Shown: positions 24,698 to 38,099 of the stretch, one piece after another | How the letters are laid out: each line of letters opens with the position of its first letter | Position numbering within the stretch: the stretch's first letter is position 1 | Source: Piper betle | Taxonomy: Eukaryota; Streptophyta; Magnoliopsida; Piperales; Piperaceae | Direction: 5' to 3' | Length of the DNA stretch: 64,000 nt | Assembly (NCBI GenBank): GCA_033002965.1 | Contig: JAURVB010000133.1 | Location: 62,001-126,000, forward strand | Program-made: the position numbers and the translations under genes | Notes under the pieces: generated by a model | Told to the model about the DNA's origin: nothing | Databases searched by the model: none | What the model saw: only the letters and a program-made list of their open reading frames with translations

Positions 24698-26390
24698 CAT
24701 GTTTCACTTTATTATGGGCCTTGCTGGCCAGGTGTTACTCAAAATTTTACAAAACCAACACTATAATGACCAATCCTAACCGAACCGGGTGTTACTTAAA
24801 AGGTTACATGAATAATATGAAAGCAAATAAGTCTAGCATTTCTAACTCAAAAGAACTTATGTTTCAAATGACAATGTATGAAATAATTATCCCATAGTCT
24901 TGGACAGTTTCCCATAGCCACATTTATAACACAAGAAAAGTAAAAACAGAAGTCTGCTTATTATCTGTTCACCACCAGAGTTGGTAGAAGAACCACCCTG
25001 TTGTCTCTTAGTGTTTAGTTCTAGCTGGGAACCTGCGGAGGCAGTTTCGCGTTAGTGATTAAACACTAAGCCTTATAATTAAATAAAACAAGTCCATAAC
25101 TCCCTATTATTATCTATAATATTGGCTATTGTAACCATTCCAACATGTCCATTTATTAGCTGATGGTTTAGTCCACCATGTCCATCTATTGGCTGATGGG
25201 TCAGTCCATATCCATTATCGGTTGGCGAGTCCATTCCACCACGTACGTTATCGGCTGGTGAGTCCAATCCACCATGTCCATAATTTGCTGATGGGTCAGT
25301 CCATCATGTCCATTACCAACTGGCGAGTCCAATCTTCCATGTTTGTTATCGGCTGGTGAGTCCAATCCACCATGTCCGTAATTGGCTGGCGAGTCCAATC
25401 TACCATGTCCAATTTATTGGCTAATGGGTCAGTCCATAATGTCCATTACCGGCTGGCGATTCCAATCCGCCATGTCTGTTATCGGCTGGTGAGTCTACTC
25501 CACCATGTCCGTAATTAGCTAGTGAGTCCAATCCGCCATGTCCAATTTATTGGCTGATGGGTCAGTCCATCATGTCCATTACCGGCTGACGAGTCCAATC
25601 TGCCATATCCGTTATCGGCTGGTAAGTCCAATCCACCATGTCCGTAATTGGCTAGCGAGTCTAATCCGTCATGTCCAATTTATTGTACTATGGGCTGTCA
25701 GGTCCTTTCTGACATGTCCATTATTAAATTATGAAGGGCGTAGCCCGTGTCAGACTAAGCCAATTCTTTGACCACAGTTGCACTTGGTGCATGGTGGTCA
25801 AATCTAAGCTCAGGCTGACCAGGTTGTTCACAAGGGAAAATATAATATTTTAAATAATTATATGGACTTGGATGCATGCAGCTAAATATCTAATATATAT
25901 ATCATTTTCAAAAATATTAAATATTAAATTATTAACAAATCTAGTGAGATCATTAATCAATCATGTGACAAAATTATTTAAGTCCTACTTTACATTTTAA
26001 ATTAATTATCTAAATCATGATTAACAGTTAACAAATTTTAAAGTAATTATTAATTCATAAACAAGTATTTAATTATTATTATTAGTATATTTTCTTTTGA
26101 GATAATAAATTTTTGTACACTAATTAATTAGTGTAGTAACATTACTAATAACCCATTAAAATGATTATTTTTAAAGATTTATTACAAGTTCGTATTATTT
26201 TTAACTTGAGTAGGTATCAAGTCAGGTGTTATTTACGAGTAGGTATTATTATTTAACTCGAGCTGTGGCGAGTTAAGCATTATTTACAAGTTTGCCACCC
26301 AAGGTAATTTTCTTCTTCTTCACTGGCGCCATCCCTTGTTCCCAACAGCAGCCGCCCTCCAGCCGTTGCCGGTGATCGTCTCCTGCCGTA
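24698..26390 (-). repeat. Left arm of 7.2-kb inverted repeat
   Basis: The arm starts CATGTTTCAC and is closely matched, inverted, by 30215-31914, for example AAAGGTTACATGAATAATAT and TTCAAATGACAA on both sides. It includes the minisatellite at 25133-25690 and an AT-rich stretch at 25,850-26,260. It ends in a GC-rich block near GCCGCCCTCCAGCCG. Its order of modules resembles the LTR at 6462-7737, so it is probably an LTR in minus orientation lacking its last few bases. Confidence 0.75.
25133..25690 (-). repeat. 33-bp minisatellite, left arm
   Basis: About 17 monomers of 33-34 bp, each built on the words CCATGTCC, TTATCGGCTGG and GAGTCCAATC. Monomers cycle in fours: one carries TCCGTAATTGGCT, one TCCAATTTATTGGCTGATGGG, one TCCATTACCGGCTGG and one TCCGTTATCGGCTGG. 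This gives a higher-order unit of about 133 bp. ORFs through it (11-residue repeats such as LDSPADNGHG) are a by-product of a period divisible by three. Confidence 0.85.
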
Positions 26391-29300
26391 GTCAATCGTC
26401 ACCACCCAGCCCTGCCATATCGTTGCGGTGACGCCCCGACCAACTCCGGCCACCTTCTAGCCGCGGTGATGGCTGCATCGCCACTTAGTTGTTCACTCGC
26501 GCCACCACTTCCACTGCCGTCGAGCATTGCCGCCTCAATTGGGTGGTCGCCTCGACACCCTCGACCACCTATCGACCTTCCCCTGTAACACCTCAAATCC
26601 GGTTCACGCGCATGAACCGAACCAGCATGTTACAGGCCCCGGTTAGGTCGGCTAACCCGAACCTAACTCATGCGGATCTAATCTCGACGTCTTAAGATGA
26701 AGATATGATCCGTCATGAATGAATGCATGCACAAAATCCTAACATGGTACTACATGGATGACATGCAAATTAAATTTCACACCATCACAATTACGAGCAA
26801 AATTGATGAAAATTCTAAAGTTAAACTGACAGAGTCTCCCCTAAAAGTGCAATTATGGGCCCACCCTGTCAAAATAATATATATACAAATATATCGGCAT
26901 GCATTAACAATCACATAGAATCTCATTAATAACGTATTCATTCTGAAGCTTGGGTCGCAACCCACTACGCTTCCGCTGCTCAACTCTGATCATATTTTGC
27001 ATTCTATTATCGTGTCTTAGCATTTCATTCACATCATATCATCATGCTCAAACATTTAATCATGTCATTCACAATATAATAACATAATAATACAATATTT
27101 AACATTCAGAAATCTAACATGTGTGTGTGCACAAGACCTCATTGCTCCTCCGTCCAAGCTGGCTCCTCCAACTCATGATTATTACCTACATATAGTATAA
27201 AAACACGTCAGTAACAAGTGTTACTGGTCCGGAAAATAAAATAACTATAACAAGCTGGCTATGAGAGCAAACTCTCATATGAAAGAAAACATCATATACT
27301 CCACGTGAACACTCTGAAGGGCACTACTGAGGAGCCACTGGGCTGCAGACCCGGTAGCATCCCGAACTTACTGATCTGTTGCTGGTACTGTGCCACTCTC
27401 GGCACTTCTTTTTCAGTACTTCTCGTGAAACTTTATCCTAAGCCCTCTCCTTACCTCCATATTTCTCTTGGCCTTGAGCACGAAAGCCGAGTACTCTCAG
27501 GTGGTCGCCTTTAGTACCCTTTGAACCACAAGTCCGGACATGCGCTGTACTTAACAGTACCTGTAAACCTCCACGTTCTCCGGGTGTGAGGAACTCAAAC
27601 GCGGAGTTGTCAGGATCCCTCGGGAATGGAACAGTCCGCTGGCACTAATCCAAAGCCCGCTTTGACTATCACGGCATCCTCTGCATGGTACGTGCAGTCG
27701 ATTTCTCCATCTCTCGTCTCACAGAAATGCGAAAACTATATATATATATAGGCATAGGTAGGGAGTTATATAATAGGCCCGAAGGCAATTTTTGGTGGAT
27801 CTTATTTTCGAAATCAACCTCGGGGGATCTCAACCTCGAGGGGTTATTAATCCGGAAAACGTTCGGTTAAATGGCCCGAGTTAAGTGGGATCCGATAAAA
27901 CGCCACTTAACCCGTCCTGCAGGCAATAAATTAAACATACAATAGAAAGAGTAAATCAGAGACGAGTCCTAAACGGACCTGGTAGAAGCTCCAAGCGTGT
28001 CATCGCGCCGAGGCGGCGAGCTCCTACTCCGTACCTACACATCAAAACTAAATACTAACGCCCACTAACTACATGATGCATCAAAATCAATGAATCACAG
28101 TCAACAATCAAATAATCATACGTATGAAAATAATTCTAACTAATCATATTCATACCGATTTTACTGTGTTTTTCTAAGTTACATCGTACCCGATTAACAT
28201 GCTCAAATTTACTTATCTCACTAGATTACTTATCCTCCATGCACTATCAATCACATCATGTAACTTCATTCATAGTCTGACATTCATCATGATAACTACT
28301 CAATTCTAACATGCTATGCTAACAATCATAATCAATTTTAAATAACTCAATCGGAGGTAATTATACCTCACGTAGTCGGCAATCGGCGACGGCTAGGGTT
28401 CCGTCGTGTGTCTCGGAGCTCAAATTCGGCGCTCCTCGACGTCCGACGTTTGATCGGGCTCGACTGGATGAGCCCCGCGGAAGATCCGGTGAATTCCGGT
28501 GAATTCCAGAAATTTCGGTTTTCCGACAGTTTTTGGCGGTTTTCCGGCAGCTTCTGACGGTTTTCCGGCGACAGTCGACGGCGGCGTCTACTGGCCGGAA
28601 AGTGGTCGTGTTGGGTACCCTTGGAACCGGCTCGGCGAGCCCGACTCATCTACGGGGTCGACGCGGCCAACGGAGGTGGCAGCTCACCGAAAAATGGCAT
28701 AAACAGTGGTGGCGGCGGTGGGTGACTTGATCCGGCCAAGATGGGCGGCGCTGGCCTCCGTTCCGGTCGGGGACGGTCGTGGGTTGGTCGAAGACGTCGA
28801 GATGACCACTCGATCGCAGCGGCGACGGTCGCCGGCGGCGGAATCGGCAACGCGACCAAAACCAGCCGCAGCGCTAGGCGCGGTGATTCCGGCGTCACGG
28901 TGGCTTGGCAGCGGCCGGGACTGGTCGAGGCGGCATAGTGACGCCGTGGCGGAGCTAGGGGCGACGATCGGCGGCCGGGCAGGCGTCCACGGCAGCGGCG
29001 GCGGCATGCGCAGTGGCGGCGCGCGGCAAGGGTTTGGGGAAGAAGAAAGGAAAGGTCGGGGGTGTGTGTGGTGGCAAACTCGTAAATATTACTTGACTCG
29101 TCTCCGACTCGAGTCAAAATAATATTTAAGTCATAAAAAAATTCTAAAAAATTTGGGAAAAATCCCACAAAATCAAACAACACCAAAAAAAATCATAATG
29201 ATATGCTCTAGAACTATCAACCCACCCAAAATGCCCGTAACGCGTCCTAACGCGGTAAACGGCCTAAAACTAATTCTACGATCTATTATATATCATAATA

Positions 29301-30214
29301 AAAAAAATGAACTGCATACTCTCATATATTCTGATAACTCATTCTTTCCTGCTGTGTTCATGACGTTATCATCATATACTTGGGTACACATGACCCTCAT
29401 GGCTCATACACGAGACCGGCGTCGGCTCAGTGCACGTATTCTGAAACTGACTCGACTCGAAAATAACGGTCGAACCAACCGGTTCTGAATATAAACCCTG
29501 ACTCGAATCGTGGGTTTTAGATCCCCGGCCAGATTGGAGCCCGTCGCCAACCAAGACGGCCGGATTTCTTCACCCACTACCGTTGCCTCTGTTTTTGCCG
29601 CCATCCTCTGTTTTCGACCATTTACCACCCTAGGCCGACATCCACACACGTGAGATCAACCCTACACTAATCGATGAAGAGAGTAGGATCATCTTTCGAC
29701 GTCGGAACGACCGTCACCACAGATTCCCAGCGAAACTTTGCCTGTGCTTGCCCATCTTGCCGAAACAGGGGACTCGTCGGCCAACAGTCGTGTTTAGTTT
29801 CTTTCTTGTTGATTTTAAACTTTAATCATCATGATTAACAAGTTTAGTATCAATTAAAAATATACATGGAAGAAAATTACGAAGAGGGAGATTGGAAGGA
29901 TACCCAAGCAAGGTAGAAACACTGGCAAAGAAGAGGAGAACTAGGCGGCTAAGGTGAAGAAGACGCCCCTACACCCATATGTGAAAAATGATGTCCTCTT
30001 TCAAATTTATAAAAATGAAAATGATGGCTAGGGTATGTGAAAACACACCTAGACCCGTATTTCATTTAACCAGGTAAATAATAAAATGGGTAAATAATTA
30101 ATCGGGTAAAGAATATAACACGTTCGATCCTTCCTAGACAGCGTTTGGTCCTTCCCAGACAGCTTCCACTTCGATTTTTTCTTTATGAAAATAATCACTT
30201 TATTTACCTATACT
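26391..30214. repeat. Spacer with GC-rich LTR-like copy, minus orientation
   Basis: This lies between the inverted arms. From 26584 (TGTAACACCTCAAATCC) to about 29,200 it matches, inverted, the copy at 15.0-16.8 kb and, in the same orientation, that at 33.8-43.7 kb. Shared blocks include the one with GTAACAAGTGTTACTGG (27,210), the TTTACAGG-type block (27,540-27,680) and CGAGTCCTAAACGGACC (27,960). A GC-rich island (28,380-29,080) has long ORFs on both strands but no recognisable protein. The segment 29,250-30,214 shows no recognised feature except short GC-rich patches. Confidence 0.5.
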
Positions 30215-31927
30215 GGAAGGCAGCCGGAGACGATCGCCGGTGGCGGTTGGAGGGCGGCTGCTGTCGAGAATAGGGGATGGCACCTGGGAAGAAGAAGGAG
30301 AAGAAAATTACCTTGGGTGGCAAACTTGTAAATAATGCTTGACTCGACACAGCTCGAGTTAAATAATAAAATTAACTCGTAAATAATACCTGACTCGATA
30401 CCGACTCGAGTTAAAAATTATACGAACTCATAATAAATCTTTAAAAATAATCATTTTAATGGGTTATTGGTAATGTTACTAAACCAATTAATTATTGTAC
30501 AAAAATTTATTGTCTCAAACGAAAATATACTACTAATAATAATTAAATACTTGTTTACGAATTAATAATTACTTTATTATTTGTTAAGTGAATCATGATT
30601 TGGATAATTAATTTAAAATGTAAAGTAGGACTTAAATAATTTTGTCACAAGAATAAGTAATTATCTCACTAGATTTGTTGATAATTTAATATTTAATATT
30701 TTTGAAAATGATATATATTAGATATTTAGCTACATGCATTTCTACTCGAATAAAATTATACTTATGTATAATTTTATATTCTCCTTCAGATTAGGATCGT
30801 TGGTCGCAGCTGCGAATTTGAAATATCCAGCTGCGAGTTTGAAATATCCTTAAAATGTTGTATTTTCCTTTGTGGACAACCTAGTCAGCCTAAGCCCAGA
30901 TTTGACCACCATACACCGAGTGCAACTAGGGTCAAGGAATTGACTCAATCTGGCACAGGCTACACCCTTCATAATCCAATAAGGGACATGTCAGAAAGGA
31001 CCTAACAGTATATAGTACAATAAATTGGATATGGCGGATTGGACTCGCCAGCCAATTACGAACATGGTGGATTGGACTTACCAGCCGATAATGGACATGG
31101 TCGATTGGACTCGCCAACTGGCAATGGACATGATGGATTGACCCATCAGCCAATAAACTAGACATGACGGATTGGACTCACCAGCTAATTACGGATATGG
31201 TAGATTGGACTCACCAGCCGATAACGGACATGGCGGATTAGACTCGCCAGCCGGTAATGGACATGATGGACTGACCCATCAGCCAATTACAAACATGGTG
31301 GATTGGACTCACCAGCCGATAACGGACATGGCTAGATTGGACTCGCCAGCCGGTAATGGACATGATGGACTGACCCATCAGCCAATAGATAGACATGGCG
31401 GACTGACCCATCAGCCAACTAATGGACATGGTGGACTGAACCATCAGCTAATAAATGGACATGTTGGAATGGCCACAACAGCCAATATTATAGATAATGA
31501 TAGGGAGTTTATGGACTTGTTTTATTTAATTATACGGCTTTGTGTTTAATCACTAACGCGGAATTACGTCTGCAGGTTAGCAACTCGAACTAAAGACTAA
31601 GAGACGAACAGGGTGGTTCTTCTACCAACTCAGGTGGTGAACAGATAATAAGCGGACTTCTCTTTTTACTTTTCTTGTGTTATAAATGTGGCTATGGGAA
31701 ACTGGTCCAAGACTGTGGGATAATTATTTCGTACGTTGTCATTTGAAACATAAGTTCTTTTGAGTTAGAAATGCTAGACTTATTTGGTTTTCATATTATT
31801 CATGTAACCTTTTAAGTAACACCCGGTCCGGTTAGGACTGGTCGTTATAGTGGTTGGTTTTGTTAAATTTTAAGTAACACCTGGTTATCAAGGTCCACAA
31901 TATCGTGAAACATGGTGGGTCATTACA
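30215..31927 (+). repeat. Right arm of 7.2-kb inverted repeat
   Basis: Inverse of the left arm over about 1.7 kb. It continues past GTGAAACATG (31914) to GGTGGGTCATTACA at 31927, a terminus like that of the LTR ending at 7737. That supports reading the arm as a plus-strand LTR. It contains the right-arm minisatellite. A 125-codon ORF (31172-31549) runs through the repeats and is not considered a gene. Confidence 0.72.
31020..31470 (+). repeat. 33-bp minisatellite, right arm
   Basis: About 13 monomers of the same 33-34 bp repeat as in the left arm, inverted, with words GATTGGACTCGCCAGCCG, TAATGGACATGATGGACTG and ACCCATCAGCCAATA. The copy number differs from the left arm, so the arrays have changed length since the arms diverged. 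Confidence 0.83.
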
Positions 31928-33771
31928 TCCGTAATAGACGCTCCCTCACTAAACCCATCATCTATGCCAAAATTTTAATACAAGTTAAAATTTTCTCTCT
32001 AGTTGGGCCAAACTGTAAATGAGTTGAACTATATATATGTTCATCTGTTAACCATCTAATCTGTGTAACCTTGGTTGTGGGTCCCACGTATGCTGTCACA
32101 CTGACTGAACAATCTGACCACTATGATCATCCCATCTAGATATCATACTATTATGTTCTCTAACTTTGTCCATGCACATCCATTTGACGATTGTCACTAA
32201 TGCTGTCTAATGATCCTTATAAGACTCTAACTAACACTATCTTGCAATACACATATGATCCAACGATCTCAGGTCAAGACGATGGTATGCGAGATGGTGG
32301 TGAAGTCAATCATGAGCCATTACATACAAATAATTATAGTGCACCTAACTTTTCTCTACTCGAATGATGTTACCGTAGCAATATCTTGTCCTCAATCTTT
32401 GACCCAACTCTGCTCTCAATGTTGTGACATGTGGTCTCTGTGCAAAGCTAAGAAAATCCTCAAGTAGTTGTCTTCTTGTACTTGGCCTTTGCTTTCATTA
32501 TAACTACTCACTCAAGTGGTGGTAGTGCATCATGGTTGGTGGATGGGCAACTCGGACGATGGTTGTGCATCACGGACGACAATTGTGCTACTCGGATGGT
32601 GGTTGTGCAACACATATGGCGGTTGTGCTTCCAATTGTTGAAGATGTGATCCTAATCATGTGCTTCGTGAACCCACTATTATCTTTGACATGTCTTCCTC
32701 CATGTGTTTGTCTCATCAAAGGTAGCTACTATCAACTCAACTTAGGCTATCCAACCATTCGTGCCTGATCTGGAGGAGTTTGGATCATAATGGTGACATG
32801 TACGATAAAAAAACTTGAGCCTACACTGGTCTCCTGGATTCTGGAGTAACTATTCTCATAAGCACTGATTGGTTCTCAATAGCAATCACTGGTCTGGCCT
32901 TGGTAGATTGAGTAAAATCCAGTCGATCATCTAAATTCATAATCAAATGTAATCTTGCTCATTCTCGATGTGTTTTCCTGCTTTTGTCTATTGAAGAGTG
33001 GCTAAAAATATTAGTGGAATATACATACACTAGTGGAAGATGGGGGAGGGGTGAAGTGTCCATGGGACTATATATCCACCTCGCTACTCATCCTCATCCA
33101 CTGTTATCTCTTGGAAGGAGTTTATCCAAGTCATCTGGCCAAACTCTCATCTATGCTCCAAGTGTTTAAGTGGATCTGCTGGCATAGTTACATCCTCCAT
33201 CCACATGGATCTGTTTGAAGGTCTATGTTCCCCAATGTAGACCTCAGACTAGGCCAAAATATATATTTAAAGCACTCGATGGTCCAACTCGTGCGCCAAC
33301 CAACTTTGACAGTGTCTTCATACTTCAACTCCTTGTATGTGTTATCTATGACAACTATGTCTCACAATATAGACTATGTCTCAAAGCAAGACTGATGCGG
33401 TTACATACAAAAGATGGACAAGTGCTGCAGTGTCCCTAGTGCTCCAAATACTCCTGGTCACTATTCGTCTCACCTTTAGCTAATTGAGCATGCGGACACT
33501 CTTAAGTCATCCAAATCTTTACACAATAAAAGTGAAGACGTGTCTTTAAGCTTATCATAACATGTCTGTGAGATTCATGCCCGCATCTACTAAAATCAGG
33601 ATCTCATATCTATCTCATAATTTCTATTAACAATGAAACATACATTCTTAGGTCTGATTGAGCAAAAATCTGAAATACTGAGAAAATACCAAAGGAAATA
33701 CTTGTCGGCTTGGCTAAGGACAGCTCTACACACTTGGCTCAAAATAAAAGTCTTTCATCTCAATTGACCAA
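31928..33771 (-). other. Probable LTR-retrotransposon internal DNA, non-coding
   Basis: No protein domain is readable. It ends at the minus-strand primer-binding site at 33772-33789, so it occupies the internal position of the element whose 5' LTR begins at about 33,792. A run of GGATGGTGGTTGTGC-like units around 32,530-32,630 is a small local duplication. Confidence 0.35.
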
Positions 33772-33789
33772 GACAAAACTCTGATACCA
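33772..33789 (-). other. tRNA-iMet primer-binding site
   Basis: On the minus strand this reads TGGTATCAGAGTTTTGTC; the first 11 bases match the complement of the plant initiator-Met tRNA 3' end. It abuts the LTR end (minus ...GGGGTATTATA) to its right. This marks a minus-oriented LTR retrotransposon whose 5' LTR starts at about 33,792. Confidence 0.7.
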
Positions 33790-33791
33790 AC

Positions 33792-35819
33792 TATAATACC
33801 CCAATTTTGGTTCACCTAAGAACCAAATTAGAAATGTTATAATCGAGTCGAGTCATGTTTAAAGTTGTTGTTTGGTAAGACTTGATTGATAAAATAGATC
33901 AAAACAACCTTCTTGGTGTCATGATAATTGAAGACATTGTTAAATATGCGTTAAAACACATCAAATATAATAAAAGTAAGAATGAAAGTAATTGTGCTAA
34001 GATCAAATGTTTGTAGCGTATATCTATCCTCTCACCAAAGTCGACTCAGGATTTGCAAGTCCTACATATATTATATAAAAAACATCAGTAACAAGTATTA
34101 TTAGTCCTAAATATAATTAATACAAACTGGCAAATAGATATTCCATTACCCACGGAAACTTATAAAAGTTCAGAATTACCTCACAATGGGCTGTAAGCAA
34201 ACATACTTAAACAAATGTCGTCTCGCATGCACAACTAATATTCATATTCATACATATAATGTTTACGCCTTCACATCCTCCATATTACACCCGCCACAGT
34301 ACTCTAGTGGCAAAAGGAATGGTTAAGTTAATGCAACAAATTTTGGAAATGTCTTACGTTATGCCGTACATTCATACACTGCACTACCTCAGGGTTTGAA
34401 GGAGTACTAGTGTGGTCCATACATATCTCCATACCACTCACTCTCTTATTCATGAAATCGTAAAAATGGATGTACTTATATAATAGGTTTAGGGAAGAGG
34501 CTTGCATTATATATTTCTTGCGCTTCAGCTCAAAAACCAACAAGGGGTCTCATCCTTATAGTTTATTAAACATGTGGAGAAAACATGGCCAAATGGCCTG
34601 ACATAGGAGGGATCTGATAAAACGCCGCCGATGTCGTTGTACGTCTAAAACTTGACTAAACTCGACACACAAGGAGTTAAGCAGAGATCAAATAAAAGGA
34701 GAGTCCTACAAACTTATGGTCTAAGCTCAAAGCGCATCTGCACATCATCAACAAGCTCAGACTCCAAAACCTACATCAGAACCCACTGCTAACTAAAATA
34801 CTGATATTTCTATAAGATGCATTATTGTGGCCTATCATCGATACATCCTAATAAAGAAAGCAATGATAACAAACCTATAACTAAGCACATGGCATGTAAA
34901 TCGAGAAATAATAATAAATAATAAATAGATAAACAAGGAATGAACTCATAGATAATTAGATAAAAAATAAATATAAACATAAATAATACTATAATCATAA
35001 AATAACAATATAATTATGCTATATCAATACATGGCTAAACATGAGTAAATATCATATATACTCGTCTTAGTAAACATATAAATAATTAAATAATTAAATA
35101 ATTAATAATTCAAGAAATAAATAAATAAACAGTTAATACTCATTAATCATGAATAATAATAATAATATTATAGTTAAATAATACAAGAATACATAATTAA
35201 ATACAAATAAATAATAACATTCACACGAACAAATAATTAGATAAATAAATAAATACAATTTAGTAAAAATAAATAAGACTAATATTAATAAGTAAATATA
35301 TCATTATTAATAATAAATAATTATATAAACATGCATTATAATCAATAAATACATGAATAACAAGAAATGAATAATAATAAATAAATAAAATAATAAATAA
35401 ATAAAAAATAATAATAACATCTAAACATATTAAATCATATGAATATACATCAAAACCAATATAAGGGTTCTTAAATTACAGAAAACGATGAAAGAATGGA
35501 CGAAAACAGTATGAAAATTACTAAACCGGGTCAACTGAGATGAACTGAACTAAGTTAGGCTGAGTCAACTTGGCTAGGTTAACTAAAATGTTAGTCTGGG
35601 TCGGTTGGGTTGGTCTAGATTGATGGACAAAGACACGAGCTCGGATTGGCAGATGTGGCATGGCGAGGCTGACACAAACACAGACAAACCGGCCAGACAG
35701 GGCCACCATTGCCCATCGCAGAAAAAGCACCGACATCGGCATGGCAAGTGTTGGCACCGATTGGGATCGATGGAAAACTGCCCGAAAGAGGGCAGAATCG
35801 CCACCGGTGTGATGGCAAC
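33792..35819 (-). mobile_element. 5' LTR-like copy, left piece, split by gypsy insertion
   Basis: Begins (plus strand) TATAATACCCCAATTTTGG, equivalent to TGTAACACCTCAAATCC at 26584. It shares the AACATCAGTAACAAG (34,083) and GATAAAACGCC (34,617) blocks with the 26.6-29.2 kb copy. From 34,900 to 35,440 it is very AT-rich, with AATAAATA-type low complexity. It ends at GCAAC (35815-35819), the gypsy target site, and resumes at 43,149. Confidence 0.55.
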
Positions 35820-37032
35820 TTGTTTGATTAACTCAATAACATGCAAGTATACATAGTCGAAACAAATAATATAAGGATGAATTTAAGTATCTGTCCCATA
35901 GAGAGATGAATTTCCTTAAATTGATTTATAAAAATGAAATTAAGAACAAAACAAAAACAATCGACTTAACTAAATCTAAGTAATAACTTTAAATTAAAGA
36001 AAAAATTATAATGATAAAACTCGTTCTAGAGTCGAATTTCCTTAACACGAATTTAATATTCATCTCATCTTACTCTTATCTTTTGTTCTCTCGAATTGCC
36101 GATCTAGGAGAATTATATGACATGGTGGCTCCCACTTTTATGCATCTATTATTTCGCCTCAATTTCTACCTCCCAGTAATAATTGATTAATCAATAAAAT
36201 AATGCACTAAGATTTGCTTTACAATCACATACGGTGTTGTGTATCTCACGATCATAACAACAAACAAGTCAAAAGATTCATCGTATGATGAATTATCAAT
36301 GACTAATCTAATTGATTTCTCCTTAAGTCTAATTAATTCTGATTATCTAAGTAATATGTGATCAGTCTACTCTTAGCATTAAGAACATGATAATTCAAGC
36401 AATCCAATTGAATAAAAGAGTAAGAGGTTAAAATAAATTTAATTAAACGATGTTAAATTTCATTCTTCTCTAGAATGAAATAAAGGATTACTCCATAATA
36501 AAAATAGAAAACAATATAAAAAAAACTATTTCTCATTATCAAAAGAAAAGAATTACAAGAACTAAAGCTACTTCTTTCACTAAACTCCTAAGCCAAGATT
36601 TGAGATATCTCAAACAACAAAGGGCTACCCATTTATATAAACGATGAGATACCCCAGAGACACAAGAATTCGACGAAGGATTCCACAACTCGATGTTGTC
36701 TAATTGATTATGATGTCCGATGAAGTTTCCAACTCCCTGACTTACTCAAATATAGACAAAGTTATGTATATCCATCCTCATCGACCTTTGTCAATACCAT
36801 AAATTATAGCCATCAATGGGTGGGGTCCAATACTTTGACCGACAATTCCTAAGCTTCTTTGTTTTCACTTTTTTTATGCATTAAACTCTAAAATTAAACA
36901 TATCTAATAAAATATTAAAAAACTACAAAAATATTAAAGTAAAATATTATCTAATTAATAATATGTATAATTAGGACTAACAAAATCACATTAAAAACAT
37001 GGGTAAATATTGTATACTTTAAACAATTAACA
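35820..37032 (-). repeat. 3' LTR of the gypsy element
   Basis: About 1.21 kb, the same length as the 5' LTR. In plus orientation it starts TTGTTTGATTAACTC and ends AAACAATTAACA. Directly right of it, the minus-strand tract AAGTTTGGTGGTG (37033-37045) is the expected polypurine tract. Confidence 0.85.
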
Positions 37033-37370
37033 CACCACCAAACTTAAACTTTTGCACGTCCCGAGCAAAATATCATAACCAAAAAAATTTTACTACACAA
37101 AAATACTTAGTCTCAGTTATGTTCTCATATAATTCTTAATCAAACTATCCAGTGGTAATAAGATGTTAATTAAATCAGAAATTCCTTTTATCAATCATAC
37201 CCAAAAAAGGCTCTCCGTGTGTGTGTGTGTGTGTGTAAGATGATCCTTTTTCTTATCCTCTCATTTGCAATAAGAAAATAACACTCTGGCTTGTGTTAAA
37301 ATATGTTTGTCATTTGCCCTCATATCCACTAATGTAAGCATTTATTTTTGTTTTTGTTTTTTAAAGATTA

Positions 37371-37735
37371 GCTAGCTTTACCTTTTGACGCCAACCCCCA
37401 TAATTACTGAGTTACGAAGGCCCGGTTACTCAGCAAAGTGCCAATATGCAAGTAGAGATAACTAGCTCTACCTTTTGACGTGAACCCCCATAATTACTAA
37501 GTTATAAAGGCCCGGTTACTCAACAAAGTAGTCATTGCTCTATTTTTTTATTTAAGAGTAGTCAGCTTTACCTTTTGACACAAACCCTATAATTATTGAG
37601 TTACAAAGGCTCGGTTACTCAACAAAATGCCAATATGCAAACAGAGAAAACTAACTTTACCTTTTGACGCGAACCCCCATAATTACTGAGTTACAAAAGT
37701 CTGGTTACTTAGCAAAGTAGTCATTGCTCTAATTT
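37371..37735. repeat. Four tandem repeats in gypsy 3' region
   Basis: Four copies of a core containing TTTACCTTTTGACG, CCCCCATAATTACTGAGTTAC and CCCGGTTACTCA. Linkers alternate: copies 1 and 3 are followed by GCCAATATGCAA, copies 2 and 4 by TAGTCATTGCTCTA. The basic unit is therefore a dimer of about 185 bp, itself duplicated. Confidence 0.8.
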
Positions 37736-38058
37736 ATTCAATTTTTTTGTTTTTAAAGATTTTTTTTAAAGAAGAAAAAAATGCTAGGACAAACCTAAAA
37801 CAACCAAAGTTGTCATGCAAATTCTTATGATTAAAGGATCTTTCCTATTACAAAACATTCATTGAAATCATCTAAACCAAATGATTGTGAAAATAATATA
37901 GGTAGAGAACCAAATATCGAATGCAATTATTTCCTTAATTCATCCCTCATATCAATTATTCATCTTTTCCCAAGAAAGGTAAGACTAATTCACATGTATC
38001 TATCATTGAACCAAGAGACTAATATACTTTTGCATAATAAAATTTTTACAATGAACTA

Positions 38059-38061
<3 letters not shown>

Positions 38062-38096
<35 letters not shown>
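38062..38096. repeat. AT dinucleotide repeat
   Basis: An uninterrupted alternating AT tract inside the 3' non-coding part of the gypsy element. An ORF reading YIYIYIYI across it is an artefact. Confidence 0.9.

Positions 38097-38099
<3 letters not shown>

Noticed and set aside
25133..25690. Regularly spaced repeats resembling a CRISPR array
   Set aside because: Contiguous diverged monomers with no unique spacers, in a plant nuclear genome.
28650..29186. 178-codon minus-strand and 138-codon plus-strand ORFs
   Set aside because: Both lie in the same GC-rich LTR island, are Arg/Pro/Ala-rich low complexity, and match no family I recognise.
31172..31549. 125-codon ORF with 11-residue repeats
   Set aside because: It follows the 33-bp minisatellite; ORFs arise on both strands and in the inverted copy because the period is divisible by three. 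There is no start context, splice sites or family similarity.
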